A stretch of 64,000 bases of DNA. Origin: Pelagibius litoralis (GTDB taxonomy: Bacteria > Pseudomonadota > Alphaproteobacteria > Kiloniellales > DSM-21159). Positions 43,701 through 53,717 of the stretch are shown here, piece after piece. The position numbers and the translations under genes were made by a program. Positions within the stretch are counted from its first letter, which is position 1; every line of letters begins with the position of its first letter. The notes under the pieces were generated by a model that was not told the DNA's origin, searched no databases, and saw nothing but the letters and a program-made list of their open reading frames with translations. Location of the stretch: assembly GCA_029287455.1 (NCBI GenBank), contig JARFRB010000069.1, positions 1 to 64,000 on the forward strand. The letters run 5' to 3'.

Positions 43701-45761
43701 TCAGTTCTTCTTGAACAGTCCCTTCAGCCCCTCGCCAAGCCCCTTCACCGTATCCTCGATGTTCTCCTGGGTGCTTTGCGGGGTCTGTTGCTGGCCAGGC
43801 TCGGGGCTTGCCCCGGGGCTTCCTTCGCCGCTCGCCGCCTTGTCCAGGGCTGCAACGCAGGGGTTTTCTCCGCCACCGGTGGCCTGACCGCCGGCGAGCA
43901 CGCCCAGCGCCGCCAGAGGGTTGGCCACGCCGCCCGCGATCTGCCCCACCTTCATGGCGGTCCCGACCGCGTCGGCCTCGACCTTGGGGTTCTTCAGGGT
44001 GCCGCCGAGCTTGAAAGGCACCGCGAGCGCGGCGAGGTTCGGCTGGCGCGACGAAGTCCTGAACTGCATCTTCAGGCTCTCGTCCTTCAAGTCCACGGTT
44101 CCCGCGCCCACCAAGGAGAAGGTCGAGCTATCGAAAACCAGGGCTTCGCTGGTCATGAGCCCGTTCCGGATATCGAAGCGGCTAACCGTGCAGTTAATGG
44201 TCACCTCGTTGGCCCCACCGAAGAGCGGGCCGACAAGTTGCGTTAAGCCGGTCGCCAAGAGGGTGAGCGCGTTGCTTGAAATCTTGCCTTGCCCGCTGTT
44301 GATCTCGGTCCGCCCATTCAGGCTGGACGCTATCTCGCGCGGGCTGCCGCCGCTGCCGGAGAGATCGATCTTTCCGTCCAGGCTCGCCTCCACGGCGCGC
44401 GTGATGTCCTGTTCGCGCAACAAGCGGCCTATATCGATCTTGGCGATATCGAAGTTGGCGTCGAGCTTCGCCGGCTGGCGCGATGCATCAAGGCCCAAAT
44501 TGCCGCCGATCGTGCCGCCGGAAAGCTCGACGGAGAATGGGGAAATCTCCAGCGCTCCCTCGACAAGCTTAACCGTGACCGTGAAGTTCTGAAGCTCCAG
44601 GCCCTCTTGGGGGCGCAGAACGCCGATCTTCAAGGAAATGGCGGCATCCGCCGCGTTAAGCCCCGCAAGCGGCAAAGGCGTGTCCGGGATGACGTAAGGA
44701 GAGTTGCCGCCGTCCGAACCGCCTTGGGACTCGCCCTCGGTTCGCGGCAACTTGGACAGGTCCACGGTGGCGGACGTCAGATCGCCGGAGAGCTTCGGCC
44801 GTGGGCCGGAGAGGTCAAGGCTGACGTTCCCGCCGAGATCGCTTTCGCCCAGTTCCACGGCCAGCCCATCGATCCGGAACACGGTCCCGCTGCCGGTCAA
44901 CAAGCCCGAAACGCTGTAAGGACCGTAGCGTGGCAGATCTTCCCCGCCCGTAAAGGCGTTCAGGTCCGCCAAGCTGTCTCCCGACACGGCGAATTTAAGG
45001 TCGGGTTCCGGGGAGACGAGAGCCTTTGCGAGCTTGCCCTCGAGCGAGAACGCGGCTCCCGCGACTTCGCCACGCAGATTGACCGGAACATCCGCGCCCG
45101 AGGCGACCAGCGAAAGATTTCCGGTTTCGCCGGAAGCGACAAACCCGATGTCCTGGTACGAACCTTGGGCCTCAAGGGCCAGGATGTCGCCGTCGCGAAG
45201 CGCCTTCACGGTATCGAGCGCCACCGAGACGGTCCCGCCGCTAACACCGTCCAGGAAGGTGAGCCGGCTGTCGCGGATTTCAACTTCACGCACGTCGGGA
45301 ATGCTCGCGGCGGCCTTTGCTTCCTCGCTCTGCGGTTCTGGGGCCGGTTGGGCGGTTTCGGCAACGTCGAAGCTCCAATTGGCCTCGCCCTGGGCATTCG
45401 TCTCCAGCCGTATGTCCGCACCCACCAGAACCACGCGATTCACCTGAATATTGCCGAAAATCAGGGGCAGGAGGGCGATTTCGATCTCGAAACGCTCCAA
45501 GGCCACCATGTCCGGATCCTTGGCCCATTCAGCGTTGGCAAAGCGCAAATCCTCGGCCGCGACCGCCGGCGTCAAGGAGATGGCAAGGTCGATCGGGCCC
45601 CGCACTTCCAGGTCGCGGCCGGTCAGTTTCTTCGCTTGAGCCTGGATTTCCGCGCGAACCTTGTTGAGATCGTAGGACGAGATATAGGCATAGCCCGCAA
45701 CGAGGGCCGCCACGACAACGGCCAAGATCGCCGTAAAGACCCACTTCAACCTAACTTTCAT
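43701..45761 (-). CDS. AsmA family protein
   Basis: 686 residues. One N-terminal membrane helix (residues 9-30, AILAVVVAALVAGYAYISS), then an AsmA-type domain of repeated beta strands (EVRGPIDLAISLTPAVAAED, GNIQVNRVVLVGADI) and a C-terminal AsmA_2 region with a Pro/Gln-rich tail before the end. These proteins bridge the inner and outer membrane and are linked to phospholipid transport. Its start overlaps the stop of the HAD gene (ATGA). Confidence 0.88.
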   Translation of the reverse strand: MKVRLKWVFTAILAVVVAALVAGYAYISSYDLNKVRAEIQAQAKKLTGRDLEVRGPIDLAISLTPAVAAEDLRFANAEWAKDPDMVALERFEIEIALLPLIFGNIQVNRVVLVGADIRLETNAQGEANWSFDVAETAQPAPEPQSEEAKAAASIPDVREVEIRDSRLTFLDGVSGGTVSVALDTVKALRDGDILALEAQGSYQDIGFVASGETGNLSLVASGADVPVNLRGEVAGAAFSLEGKLAKALVSPEPDLKFAVSGDSLADLNAFTGGEDLPRYGPYSVSGLLTGSGTVFRIDGLAVELGESDLGGNVSLDLSGPRPKLSGDLTSATVDLSKLPRTEGESQGGSDGGNSPYVIPDTPLPLAGLNAADAAISLKIGVLRPQEGLELQNFTVTVKLVEGALEISPFSVELSGGTIGGNLGLDASRQPAKLDANFDIAKIDIGRLLREQDITRAVEASLDGKIDLSGSGGSPREIASSLNGRTEINSGQGKISSNALTLLATGLTQLVGPLFGGANEVTINCTVSRFDIRNGLMTSEALVFDSSTFSLVGAGTVDLKDESLKMQFRTSSRQPNLAALAVPFKLGGTLKNPKVEADAVGTAMKVGQIAGGVANPLAALGVLAGGQATGGGENPCVAALDKAASGEGSPGASPEPGQQQTPQSTQENIEDTVKGLGEGLKGLFKKN

Positions 45762-46438
45762 CCCCGCCCTCCAGATAAGCCGGCCAAGGCTAGCGGCAAA
45801 TCGGTAAACTCCCGAATGACACTCGCGGCACCCGCCGCCGTCAGTTCAGCCACCTCGTGGTAGCCCCAGCCAACCCCAACACCCGTGACACCCGCGTTTC
45901 GCGCCATTTCCATATCATACGTCGTGTCGCCGATTACGACCGTCTCGCTCGCTGTGCAGTCGAGTTCTTCCATCGCGCGGTAGAGCATTCCGGGGTGCGG
46001 CTTGCTTGGCGAAGTATCGGGCGTCTGTAAACAACTAAAATAGTTCGAAAGGCCGTGACGATCCAGCGAAGCGCGCAGCCCCCTCAGGTTTTTGCCGGTC
46101 GCGATCGCCAGATGCACCTCCGCCGCGGCCAAACGATCAAGGGTCTCCCGCGCTCGGGGAAACAAGGGCTCGTGAAACGCCGGGTCGGACCGCAGGGCGA
46201 AGAAGGCTTTACGGTAGTGGCCGGCGATCTCGGCGGCGCGGGACCCCTCGCCCTCGGGCAAGAGCCGCTCGATGGCGATCTCCAGGGACAAGCCGACAAT
46301 GCGGCGAACGCTGGCAAGCTCTGGCGAAGACAACCCGGCTTCCGCGAAGGCTTGGCTCATGCAGCGCCCAATCATGGCTTGGCTGTCCACCAAGGTGCCA
46401 TCGAAGTCGAAAACGATGAGCCGGAACGCGTGATCCAC
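45758..46438 (-). CDS. HAD-superfamily phosphatase (phosphoglycolate phosphatase-like)
   Basis: 226 residues of HAD subfamily IA: nucleophile aspartate in VFDFDGTLVDSQAM at 9-22, LAIATGKNLRGL for motif II, SKPHPGM for the lysine motif III and VIGDTTYDMEMARNAG for motif IV. Cap domain between the first and second. Substrate not certain; Gph or pyrophosphatase-like. Only 6 bases after the pseudouridine synthase gene. Confidence 0.9.
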   Translation of the reverse strand: MDHAFRLIVFDFDGTLVDSQAMIGRCMSQAFAEAGLSSPELASVRRIVGLSLEIAIERLLPEGEGSRAAEIAGHYRKAFFALRSDPAFHEPLFPRARETLDRLAAAEVHLAIATGKNLRGLRASLDRHGLSNYFSCLQTPDTSPSKPHPGMLYRAMEELDCTASETVVIGDTTYDMEMARNAGVTGVGVGWGYHEVAELTAAGAASVIREFTDLPLALAGLSGGRG

Positions 46439-46444
46439 CTTACC

Positions 46445-47455
46445 TCAGGCCTCCAGCCAAGCGGCCGCCTCGCCGGCCGCCGCTAACTCCGGGTCGAAGC
46501 CCAGGGCCGCGAAGGCCTCCGCCATCGCGGGCGGCGGCGGCGCCTGCACCCGCAAGGTGGTGCCGTCGTCCGGATGGGGCAGCGCGATCTCCCGGGCCAG
46601 CAGCATGAGCCGTTTGGGCGCGCCGTCGATGGAGGGGAACGCCGTCTTGCCGCCGTACTTGCCATCCCCCAGGATCGGATGGCCAACGGCCGCCATGTGT
46701 GCACGAAGCTGGTGCGTGCGGCCGGTCATTGGGCGCAAGCAAAGCCATGAGGCAACTTTCCCCTTCGCGGCGACGAGCGCGTAGCGGGTCTCGGCCCGCT
46801 TCGCCCCGGGCGCGTCCGGGGACATGCGCTCCCTGGCCGCCCCACCCTGCTTGCCCAGGGGCAAATCGATGCGGCCGCGCGGTTTCGCGGGCACACCCGC
46901 CACAAGGGCCCAGTAGAGCTTGCGCGGCGCGTCGCTCTTGAAGGTCTTGCCCAAGCGCCGGGCCGCCTCCGCCGTGCGGGCCAGCAGCAGAACGCCGGAG
47001 GTGTCACGGTCCAAACGGTGGACGAGCCTTGGCCGCTCCTCCGCCCCGAAGCGTAAGGCGTCCAGCATGGCGTCTAGGTGGCGCGTCTGCCCGCTGCCCC
47101 CTTGCACCGCCAACCCGGGCGGCTTGTCCAGCGCGATCACCCAGTTGTCGCGGTGGAGCACGCTCGCGCGGAGCGCTGCTTCCTCGGCTGGGCTCAAGGC
47201 GACCGCGGGCCGGCCAGTGGGCTTCGGAGACGAGCGCGCGGCGGCCTGGGCCGCCAAGGGTGGCACCCGGACCGCTTGGCCGGACTCCAACCGGGTCCCG
47301 GCCTTCGCCCGGCGGCCGTCGACCCGCACCTGCCCTGTACGCAGCAGCTTCTCCAAGCGCCCATGGCCAAGTTCCGGAAAATGGCGCTTGAACCAGCGGT
47401 CGAGCCGCTGGTCGGCCTCCTCGGGCCCCACGGTCCATGTTTGCGCGGCGCTCAC
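46445..47455 (-). CDS. rluC: RluA-family 23S rRNA pseudouridine synthase (RluC-like)
   Basis: 336 residues. S4 RNA-binding domain at about 10-75 (ADQRLDRWFKRHFPELGHG), then the synthase domain with the catalytic aspartate in VHRLDRDTSGVLLLA, and GRTHQLRAHMAAVGHPILGD. Isomerises uridines in rRNA. An S4 domain and position beside crcB fit RluC; the exact target is not provable. Its start overlaps the crcB stop (ATGA). Confidence 0.9.
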   Translation of the reverse strand: MSAAQTWTVGPEEADQRLDRWFKRHFPELGHGRLEKLLRTGQVRVDGRRAKAGTRLESGQAVRVPPLAAQAAARSSPKPTGRPAVALSPAEEAALRASVLHRDNWVIALDKPPGLAVQGGSGQTRHLDAMLDALRFGAEERPRLVHRLDRDTSGVLLLARTAEAARRLGKTFKSDAPRKLYWALVAGVPAKPRGRIDLPLGKQGGAARERMSPDAPGAKRAETRYALVAAKGKVASWLCLRPMTGRTHQLRAHMAAVGHPILGDGKYGGKTAFPSIDGAPKRLMLLAREIALPHPDDGTTLRVQAPPPPAMAEAFAALGFDPELAAAGEAAAWLEA

Positions 47456-47832
47456 GCCGCGACACCCCGGACCAGCCAGAGCCCCAGGAACAGGCCCAGC
47501 ACACAGAGGATCACCGAGGCCACGATGTAAAGCGCCGCAAGACCCAGGTCACCGCGTTCGTAGAGCAGCGCCACCTCGAGAGAAAAGCTCGAGAAAGTCG
47601 TGAATGCGCCCAGAAGCCCCACGGTCAGGAAGGCCCTGAGCTCCGGGGAAGGCGACCAGAAAAGGGCGCCGGCCGCGACCAAGACGCCCATGACGAAGGA
47701 ACCGATCACGTTGGCGGCCAAGGTCCCGAAGGGAAACCCGGCGCCAAGCCAGCTGGCCACCTGCCCGATCAACAAATAGCGCCCGACCGCGCCCAAAGCG
47801 CCACCCGCCGCGACCGCCAAAAGGATATTCAT
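47452..47832 (-). CDS. crcB: Fluoride exporter CrcB/Fluc
   Basis: 126 residues, four hydrophobic segments, with GGALGAVGRYLL, GTLAANVIGSFVMG, and LTVGLLGAFTTFSSFSLE containing the conserved Phe/Thr/Ser pore. Dual-topology dimeric F- channel that protects against fluoride. Start MNILLAV at 47832; a longer in-frame start is rejected because of the Pro-rich junk before it. No fluoride riboswitch seen upstream. Coupled to rluC. Confidence 0.93.
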   Translation of the reverse strand: MNILLAVAAGGALGAVGRYLLIGQVASWLGAGFPFGTLAANVIGSFVMGVLVAAGALFWSPSPELRAFLTVGLLGAFTTFSSFSLEVALLYERGDLGLAALYIVASVILCVLGLFLGLWLVRGVAA

Positions 47833-47914
47833 GCCTCTTGCCGCCAATCCCTCCGTTTCCGGCGTCACAGGGATAGCAGACTCGCCGGCCTCGCGAAACG
47901 TCCTAGGGCTTGGC

Positions 47915-48577
47915 TCAGGCTGCGGAGGAGGATTGGGTCCCACGCAGCCAGTCCAGACAAGCCTCGGCGGTCATCAGATAGGCGCCCAAGCGACCGAGCT
48001 CGCGCAGACCCTGGTCGCTCGCGTCGGAGACGGCGTCACTTACCACGACCACGCGGAAGTCCCGCGCGCAGGCCTCGTAGATGGAGGCGCGTGTTCCCGT
48101 GGGGAAGTTGCAGCCGCTCACCACCAGGGTCGTGATGCCGCGCGCGCGCAGGCTGTCTTCCAATCCGGTGTTGAAGAAGGCGCCCCAACGGGGTTTGTAG
48201 AAAACCCACTCCTGCTCCGCGATCTCTTGAAATTCGCCCGACAAAAGCGACACGGAGTCCAGCCGTGGCGCGCCCTTGGGCCGCACTTCGTCCAGCAGCT
48301 CGGCCCCCAAAGTACCGGGCATGAGAACACGCAAGCCCTCCTCCACGGCCGCGCGGCGGCACAGGTCCACATTGGACCCGTCCGGGCGATAAAGCCGCAC
48401 CGCGTGAAAAATCGGGGCCCGCCGCGCACGGAAGGTTTCCAGCATGGCCTGAACGCGCGGCAGCACAAGACCGGCGCCCGTTGCCCGGACCGGGGAGTCC
48501 CCACGAACGAAATCGCGCTGGAGGTCGACGGTCAGAAGCGCCGTCTTGTCCCTCTCGGGTATGTTGTGCTCGGTCAT
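47915..48577 (-). CDS. Isochorismatase-family cysteine hydrolase
   Basis: 220 residues: aspartate in LLTVDLQRDFVRGDS (residue near 20), lysine in WVFYKPRWGAFFNTGLED, and nucleophile cysteine in LVVSGCNFPTGTRASIYEA, the D-K-C triad of isochorismatase-like hydrolases. Could be a nicotinamidase, N-carbamoyl hydrolase or similar; substrate unknown. Start 48577 with AGAGGA before it. Sits between rarA and crcB and is not tightly coupled to either: 48578-48729 contains no gene. Confidence 0.87.
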   Translation of the reverse strand: MTEHNIPERDKTALLTVDLQRDFVRGDSPVRATGAGLVLPRVQAMLETFRARRAPIFHAVRLYRPDGSNVDLCRRAAVEEGLRVLMPGTLGAELLDEVRPKGAPRLDSVSLLSGEFQEIAEQEWVFYKPRWGAFFNTGLEDSLRARGITTLVVSGCNFPTGTRASIYEACARDFRVVVVSDAVSDASDQGLRELGRLGAYLMTAEACLDWLRGTQSSSAA

Positions 48578-48729
48578 TGGCGAATCCTCTTTGCGAGCCA
48601 CGGCGTCCGCGCGCCCCGCGCTCACGAAATATTTCCGAAAAGATATCGCCGTGGAGCCTGGGGACAAGCGGCCGAATTGCATAACCGCCGCGCGGAGTCT
48701 GCATTGCTGTACGAATGTTACGGCCCGCC

Positions 48730-50016
48730 TTAGCTGCCGCGCTCGCTCCGCAGCTTCGACCAATAGGCCAGGCGCTTGGCGATTTCCCGCTCGAACCCCC
48801 GCTCGATCGGATGGTAGAAGGCTTCCCGGCGCATGCCATCAGGAAAGTAGTTTTGGCCCGAGAAACCCTCCGGCGCGTCATGGTCATAAGCGTAGCCGCT
48901 GCCGTAGCCGAGATCGCGCATTAGCCCCGTGGGCGCATTCAGGATATGCATGGGCGGCATTAAGGAGCCGGTCCGCTTGGCGGCGGCGGTAGCCGCGCTG
49001 AACGCCCGATAGACCGCGTTGGACTTCGGGGCTGTGCCGAGATAGACGACACAGTGGGCAAGCGCCAATTCGCCCTCAGGAGAGCCCAGCCGCTCGTAGC
49101 AATCCCAGGCCGCCAAGGCCTGCGGCAGGGCTTGCGGGTCGGCAAGCCCAATGTCCTCAGCGGCAAAACGCGCCAAGCGCCGGGCGATGTAGAGCGGGTC
49201 CTCCCCCCCATCGAGCATGCGCGCCAGCCAATAGAGAGCGGCGTCAGTGTCGGAGCCTCTCAGCGACTTGTGAAGCGCGCTTATAAGGTTGTAGTGCCCT
49301 TCCTGCCCCTTGTCATAGATCGGCGCCCGGCGCTGGACCACGGCGGCCAAGCCGGCGGGATCAAGCGGTGCGCCATGATCGAGCGCCAGAAGCTCCTCGG
49401 TCATGTTCAGGAGATAGCGTCCGTCGCCGTCGCAGAGCGCGAAAAGGGCGGCGCGCGCATCCGGGTTTAGCGGCAGTGCCGCGCCCGATTCCTTTTCGGC
49501 CCGGGCCAGCAGTTCCTCCAGGGCCGCTTCGTCCAGGCGCCGAAGCACGAAGACCTGACAGCGGGACAGAAGAGCCGCGTTGAGCTCGAAGGAGGGATTT
49601 TCGGTGGTGGCGCCGATCAGCACGACGGTCCCATCCTCCACATAGGGCAGGAATCCATCCTGCTGCGCCCGATTGAAGCGATGGATCTCGTCGACGAACA
49701 GCAAGGTGCCTTGCCCGGCTTGCCGGCGCTGCCGGGCACGCTCGAAGATCTTCCTAAGATCGGCGACGCCGGAGAACACAGCCGACAGAGGCTCGAAGGC
49801 TAGATCGCTGGCCTCGGCGAGAAGCCGGGCGATGGTGGTCTTGCCGCAGCCCGGAGGCCCCCACAAGATCATCGATGCGAGGCGGCCCTGCGCCACCATG
49901 CGCCCTATCGGACCCTCCGGGCCAAGAAGATGCTCCTGACCGACAACGTGATCCAGGGAGGTTGGGCGCAGACGGTCCGCCAGGGGGCGTGGCGCCGTCT
50001 TCTCGAACAAGCCCAT
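48730..50016 (-). CDS. rarA: Replication-associated recombination protein A (RarA/MgsA)
   Basis: AAA+ ATPase at stalled forks that unwinds DNA ends and binds SSB. 428 residues: PLADRLRPTSLDHVVGQEHLLG opening, Walker A GPPGCGKTT at about 58-66, Walker B FVDEIHRFNRAQQD, GATTENPSFELNAALLSRC, and a C-terminal MgsA tetramerisation domain (DHDAPEGFSGQNYFPDGM). Only 3 bases from the degQ stop. Normal length. Confidence 0.95.
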   Translation of the reverse strand: MGLFEKTAPRPLADRLRPTSLDHVVGQEHLLGPEGPIGRMVAQGRLASMILWGPPGCGKTTIARLLAEASDLAFEPLSAVFSGVADLRKIFERARQRRQAGQGTLLFVDEIHRFNRAQQDGFLPYVEDGTVVLIGATTENPSFELNAALLSRCQVFVLRRLDEAALEELLARAEKESGAALPLNPDARAALFALCDGDGRYLLNMTEELLALDHGAPLDPAGLAAVVQRRAPIYDKGQEGHYNLISALHKSLRGSDTDAALYWLARMLDGGEDPLYIARRLARFAAEDIGLADPQALPQALAAWDCYERLGSPEGELALAHCVVYLGTAPKSNAVYRAFSAATAAAKRTGSLMPPMHILNAPTGLMRDLGYGSGYAYDHDAPEGFSGQNYFPDGMRREAFYHPIERGFEREIAKRLAYWSKLRSERGS

Positions 50017-50019
50017 GGC

Positions 50020-51447
50020 TCAGCCGGAGATGTCCAGGTTCCGCACGCGCCCGCCCCGATTGACGGCGATCCGCCAGCGCTCCTGCGTCGTGGCAAGCGC
50101 TTGGCGCAGTTGGGCAACATCGACGATGGTCTCGCCGTTGATGCCCACCAGGATATCGCCGGGGCGGAACCCGAAGCGCCGGGCGAAGCTTCCGCTTTCG
50201 ACCTCCAGGATCACCACGCCGCTCCACGCGCCGGGCATTTCGATCTCTTCAGCCAAGGCCGGGGAGAGATTGGCCACCGTGCCACCGGCGAGCGGCTGGC
50301 GGCCGCTTAGCAGGGTCTGGTCGCGCAAAGGCGTTTCGGGCGGCAGTTCGAGGGGCAGTTCGAGCACGACGGGCATCCGGTCGCGCCAAACGTCCAAGCG
50401 GGCTTTACCTTGCGTGCCCAAGGTCGCGAGGCGAAAGCGCAGGGCCTGGGCGTCAACCACCATCTTTTCGTCGATGCCCAAAACCACGTCCCCCACCTCG
50501 ATGCCCGCCTTGTCGGCCGGCCCGCCTGGGAAAACCTCGTTCACCAGCACCCCGCCCGGCCGGTCGAGGCCGAAGCCCTCGGCCAAGTCGGGTGTCACGG
50601 TCTGCCCCGTCACTCCCGCCCAGGGCCGCATCACCTCCCCGCCCGTCAAGGCGGCCTGAACCACCGTGGCAACCATGTTGCTGGGGATTGCGAAGCCGAT
50701 GCCGATAGACCCGCCGGTGCGCGAGTAGATCGCCGTATTGATCCCGATCAGCCCCCCGTCCAGGGTCACCAGCGCGCCGCCCGAGTTCCCCGGGTTGATC
50801 GCCGCGTCGGTTTGGACGAAGAAATTATAATCGCTCACGCCGACCTGGGTGCGCGCCAGGGCCGACACGATGCCGCTGGTCACGGTTTGCCCGACACCGA
50901 AGGGGTTGCCGACGGCCAAGACGAGATCGCCAACTTCCAGGGAATCGGAGTCTTTGAATTTCAAGAAAGGCAGATCGCCCTCGTCCGATTCGATCTTCAG
51001 GACCGCGAGGTCCGTATCGGGATCGTCCAGCACCAGGCGCGCCGGAAGATCGCGCCGGTCGCTGAGCACAACCCGGATTTCGGCGGCATTCTCGATGACA
51101 TGATGATTGGTGACAACGTAGCCGTCGGCCGACACCAACACCCCGGATCCGAGGGAGTTCTCCTCACGCTTGCGGGGCTGGCCCAAATCGCCGAAGGCCT
51201 CTCCGAAGAAGCGCTTGAAGAAGGGATCGTCGAACAGCGGGGAAACCTTGCGCTCCACAACCGTGCGGGTGAAGACGTTGACCACGGCCGGGGCCACCTG
51301 TTTCACCGCCGGCGAGAAGGACAGCAGCATTTCCTCCTGGCTCTCCGGCACCTTGCGCTCCTGCGCGCTTAGGCTCGAACCGCCGGCGAAAACCAAGGCC
51401 AGGCCTAGACAGAAGGCCCTACAAAGGCCTCTCGCGCTCACACTCAT
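50020..51447 (-). CDS. degQ: Periplasmic serine protease DegQ/Do family
   Basis: 475 residues: signal peptide (LCRAFCLGLALVFAGGSSLSAQ), trypsin-like domain with H116 (VTNHHVIEN), D146 (DPDTDLAVL) and S222 (NPGNSGGAL), then PDZ1 at about 285-375 and PDZ2 at about 385-470. Envelope protease and chaperone for misfolded proteins. GAGAGGGCG precedes the start. First gene before rarA in the transcript. DegP versus DegQ is not decided by the sequence alone. Confidence 0.93.
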   Translation of the reverse strand: MSVSARGLCRAFCLGLALVFAGGSSLSAQERKVPESQEEMLLSFSPAVKQVAPAVVNVFTRTVVERKVSPLFDDPFFKRFFGEAFGDLGQPRKREENSLGSGVLVSADGYVVTNHHVIENAAEIRVVLSDRRDLPARLVLDDPDTDLAVLKIESDEGDLPFLKFKDSDSLEVGDLVLAVGNPFGVGQTVTSGIVSALARTQVGVSDYNFFVQTDAAINPGNSGGALVTLDGGLIGINTAIYSRTGGSIGIGFAIPSNMVATVVQAALTGGEVMRPWAGVTGQTVTPDLAEGFGLDRPGGVLVNEVFPGGPADKAGIEVGDVVLGIDEKMVVDAQALRFRLATLGTQGKARLDVWRDRMPVVLELPLELPPETPLRDQTLLSGRQPLAGGTVANLSPALAEEIEMPGAWSGVVILEVESGSFARRFGFRPGDILVGINGETIVDVAQLRQALATTQERWRIAVNRGGRVRNLDISG

Positions 51448-51536
51448 CGCCCTCTCGTTGGTGGGTTATAGACACAAAGGTAAGCGGTCCGGCCCGAAAT
51501 ACAAAGGCCGGCCATTGGATCCCACGGCCCGAACGC

Positions 51537-51564
51537 AAAAGGCTCCGCATGCCGCGGAGCCTTT
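51537..51564 (-). terminator. Terminator after rplQ
   Basis: GGCTCCGC (51541-51548) and GCGGAGCC (51554-51561) form a perfect 8-base stem with a five-base loop. On the minus strand it ends in TTTT (complement of 51537-51540), so it closes the rpsM-rpsK-rpoA-rplQ transcript before degQ. Confidence 0.85.
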
Positions 51565-51602
51565 GGTCGTCGAAAAGAGGCGGTCTCGCCCCAAGCGGAC
51601 AT

Positions 51603-52022
51603 CTACTCTTCCTCGGTTTCTTCCCGCTCTTGGGTCGGGCCGGAATCCTGGCCTCTTGCCTCGGGATTGCGGTCCACGAGCTCGATTACCGCCATGGGCG
51701 CCATATCGCCATACCGGAAACCGGCTTTCAGGACCCGAGTATAGCCGCCGTTGCGTTCCTTATAGCGATCGGCCAGCTCGTCGAAGAGCTTGCGCACCAT
51801 GGCATCGTCGCGCAGGACGGAGGCGGCCTGGCGGCGGGCATGCAGCGTGCCGCGCTTGCCGAGCGTGATGAGGCGATCCGTCACGCGGCGCAAGTCCTTG
51901 GCCTTCGGCAGCGTGGTCACGATCTGCTCGTGCTTGATCAGCGACGTCGCCATGTTTGCGAACATCGCCTTGCGGTGGGTCGAAGTCCGGTTGAACTTTC
52001 GCAAGGCCATACCGTGACGCAT
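51603..52022 (-). CDS. rplQ: 50S ribosomal protein L17
   Basis: 139 residues from [17 protein letters not shown], the standard L17 opening. Start 52022 is set by that and by AAGAGGAG upstream; a longer in-frame ATG at 52055 is rejected. The last 20 or so residues ([17 protein letters not shown]) form an acidic tail. Last gene of the alpha operon, after rpoA. Confidence 0.96.
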   Translation of the reverse strand: MRHGMALRKFNRTSTHRKAMFANMATSLIKHEQIVTTLPKAKDLRRVTDRLITLGKRGTLHARRQAASVLRDDAMVRKLFDELADRYKERNGGYTRVLKAGFRYGDMAPMAVIELVDRNPEARGQDSGPTQEREETEEE

Positions 52023-52139
52023 GTCTTCACTCCTCTTCGTCCTGGGCTCGCGCACGAGTCCGATTGCACGATCCGCCGCCCTTTGCCCGGCACGGCGGAG
52101 GGGATCCTCTCGATCCCTTGGGGCCCTCCAGCTGACTGC

Positions 52140-53156
52140 TTAGTAGGGCTCTTCCAGCTTCTTGGCCAATTCCTCGATGTTCTCGGGCGGCCAATTGGGG
52201 ATGTCCATGCCGAGATGCAGGCCCATCTGGGACAGGACTTCCTTGATCTCATTCAGCGACTTGCGCCCAAAGTTGGGAGTGCGGAGCATTTCCGCCTCGG
52301 TCTTCAGGACCAGGTCGCCGATGTAGACGATGTTGTCGTTCTTCAGACAATTGGCCGAGCGGACGGAAAGCTCCAGTTCGTCCACCTTGCGCAGCAAGTT
52401 CTTGTTGAACGGCGGCTCCGCCCGGTCCTCGGCGGCTTCGCGCGAGGTCGGCTCCTCGAAGTTGATGAAGAGCTGCAGTTGGTCCTGCAGGATCCGCGCG
52501 GCCAAGGCCACCGCGTCCTCCGGGGAAACCGCGCCGTTGGTCTCCACGTCCATGGTCAGCTTGTCGTAGTCGGTCACCTGGCCAACGCGGGTGTTCTCGA
52601 CGCGGTAGGACACCTTGCGGACCGGCGAGTAAAGGCTATCCACGGGAATCATCCCGATCGGCGCGTCGTCGGGCCGGTTCTGGCTGCCGGGCACGTAGCC
52701 CTTGCCCAATTGGACGGTCAGCTCCATGTCGATGCGCGCGCCGTCGTCAAGGGTGCAGATCACCAACTCGGGGTTCATGATCTCAATGTCCGGGCCGGTT
52801 TCGATTTGCCCGGCGGTCACCTCGCCCGGGCCTTCGGCCCGCAGGCGCATCCGCTTGGGGCCCTCGCCGTGCATCCGCAGAGCCACGGCCTTGATGTTCA
52901 GCACGACGTCGGTCACATCCTCGCGCACGCCGGGGATGGAGGAGAATTCATGCAGCACGCCGTCCACGTGGATCGCCGTCACGGCGGCACCTTGCAGCGA
53001 GGATAGCAGGATCCGGCGCAGCGCATTGCCCAGGGTCAGGCCAAAGCCACGCTCCAGCGGCTCGGCGACCACCTTGGCGAAACGGTGCGTGTCGGTGCCC
53101 GGCTGAATGTCGAGCTTGGTCGGCTTGATGAGATCGGTCCAGTTCTTTTGAAGCAC
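52140..53156 (-). CDS. rpoA: RNA polymerase alpha subunit
   Basis: 338 residues. N-terminal assembly domain ([38 protein letters not shown]) and C-terminal domain with [20 protein letters not shown] and [12 protein letters not shown] that contacts UP elements and activators. Alpha-operon gene following rpsK after 153 non-coding bases (53157-53309), in which I see no clear promoter. Confidence 0.98.
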   Translation of the reverse strand: MLQKNWTDLIKPTKLDIQPGTDTHRFAKVVAEPLERGFGLTLGNALRRILLSSLQGAAVTAIHVDGVLHEFSSIPGVREDVTDVVLNIKAVALRMHGEGPKRMRLRAEGPGEVTAGQIETGPDIEIMNPELVICTLDDGARIDMELTVQLGKGYVPGSQNRPDDAPIGMIPVDSLYSPVRKVSYRVENTRVGQVTDYDKLTMDVETNGAVSPEDAVALAARILQDQLQLFINFEEPTSREAAEDRAEPPFNKNLLRKVDELELSVRSANCLKNDNIVYIGDLVLKTEAEMLRTPNFGRKSLNEIKEVLSQMGLHLGMDIPNWPPENIEELAKKLEEPY

Positions 53157-53309
53157 GAGTCGTGTCCTCGATTGAGAGCGGTTTCATGAAAAGCGGAACG
53201 ACGGCCCGAAAGTTGTGGCCGCCGTCCTATCTTCATCGGCTGCGGTCTTGCCCGGTCCGGAGGGTGCTCAGTCTTCCGGACCCATACCTGGACCGCCGCC
53301 GGTGTGCGT

Positions 53310-53699
53310 TTAGACGCGGCGGCGCTTGGGCGGGCGGCAGCCGTTATGCGGGATCGGCGTCACGTCGCGAATGGCGGTGATCTGAAATCCGACCGACTGC
53401 AGCGCGCGCAGCGCCGATTCCCGGCCTGAACCGGGGCCCTTGACGTTCACCTCCAGCACGCGCATGCCATGGTCCTGCGCCTTGCGCCCCGCGTCCTCGG
53501 CGGCAAGCTGGGCAGCGTAGGGGGTGGACTTCCGGGAGCCCTTGAAACCTTGACCGCCGGCCGAGGACCAGGAAATCGTGTTGCCCTGCACGTCGGTGAT
53601 GGTGATCACGGTGTTGTTGAAGGTCGCGTTCACATGCGCGATCCCAGAGCTGATGTTCTTCTTTTCGCGGCGCCTGACGCGCGCTTGGGGCTTGGCCAT
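53310..53699 (-). CDS. rpsK: 30S ribosomal protein S11
   Basis: 129 residues; [41 protein letters not shown] and the C-terminal [15 protein letters not shown] are diagnostic of S11, which lies on the platform near the P and E sites. Eighteen bases after rpsM. Confidence 0.98.
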   Translation of the reverse strand: MAKPQARVRRREKKNISSGIAHVNATFNNTVITITDVQGNTISWSSAGGQGFKGSRKSTPYAAQLAAEDAGRKAQDHGMRVLEVNVKGPGSGRESALRALQSVGFQITAIRDVTPIPHNGCRPPKRRRV

Positions 53700-53717
53700 C
53701 GGTCTCGTCCTAACTCT

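Noticed and set aside
44289-45863. A 524-codon open frame opposite asmA
   Set aside because: Shadow frame of the AsmA gene in high-GC DNA; no start signal or family resemblance.
47833-47914. Fluoride riboswitch upstream of crcB
   Set aside because: The 82 bases between the isochorismatase stop and crcB show no pseudoknot-like conserved core of the crcB motif.
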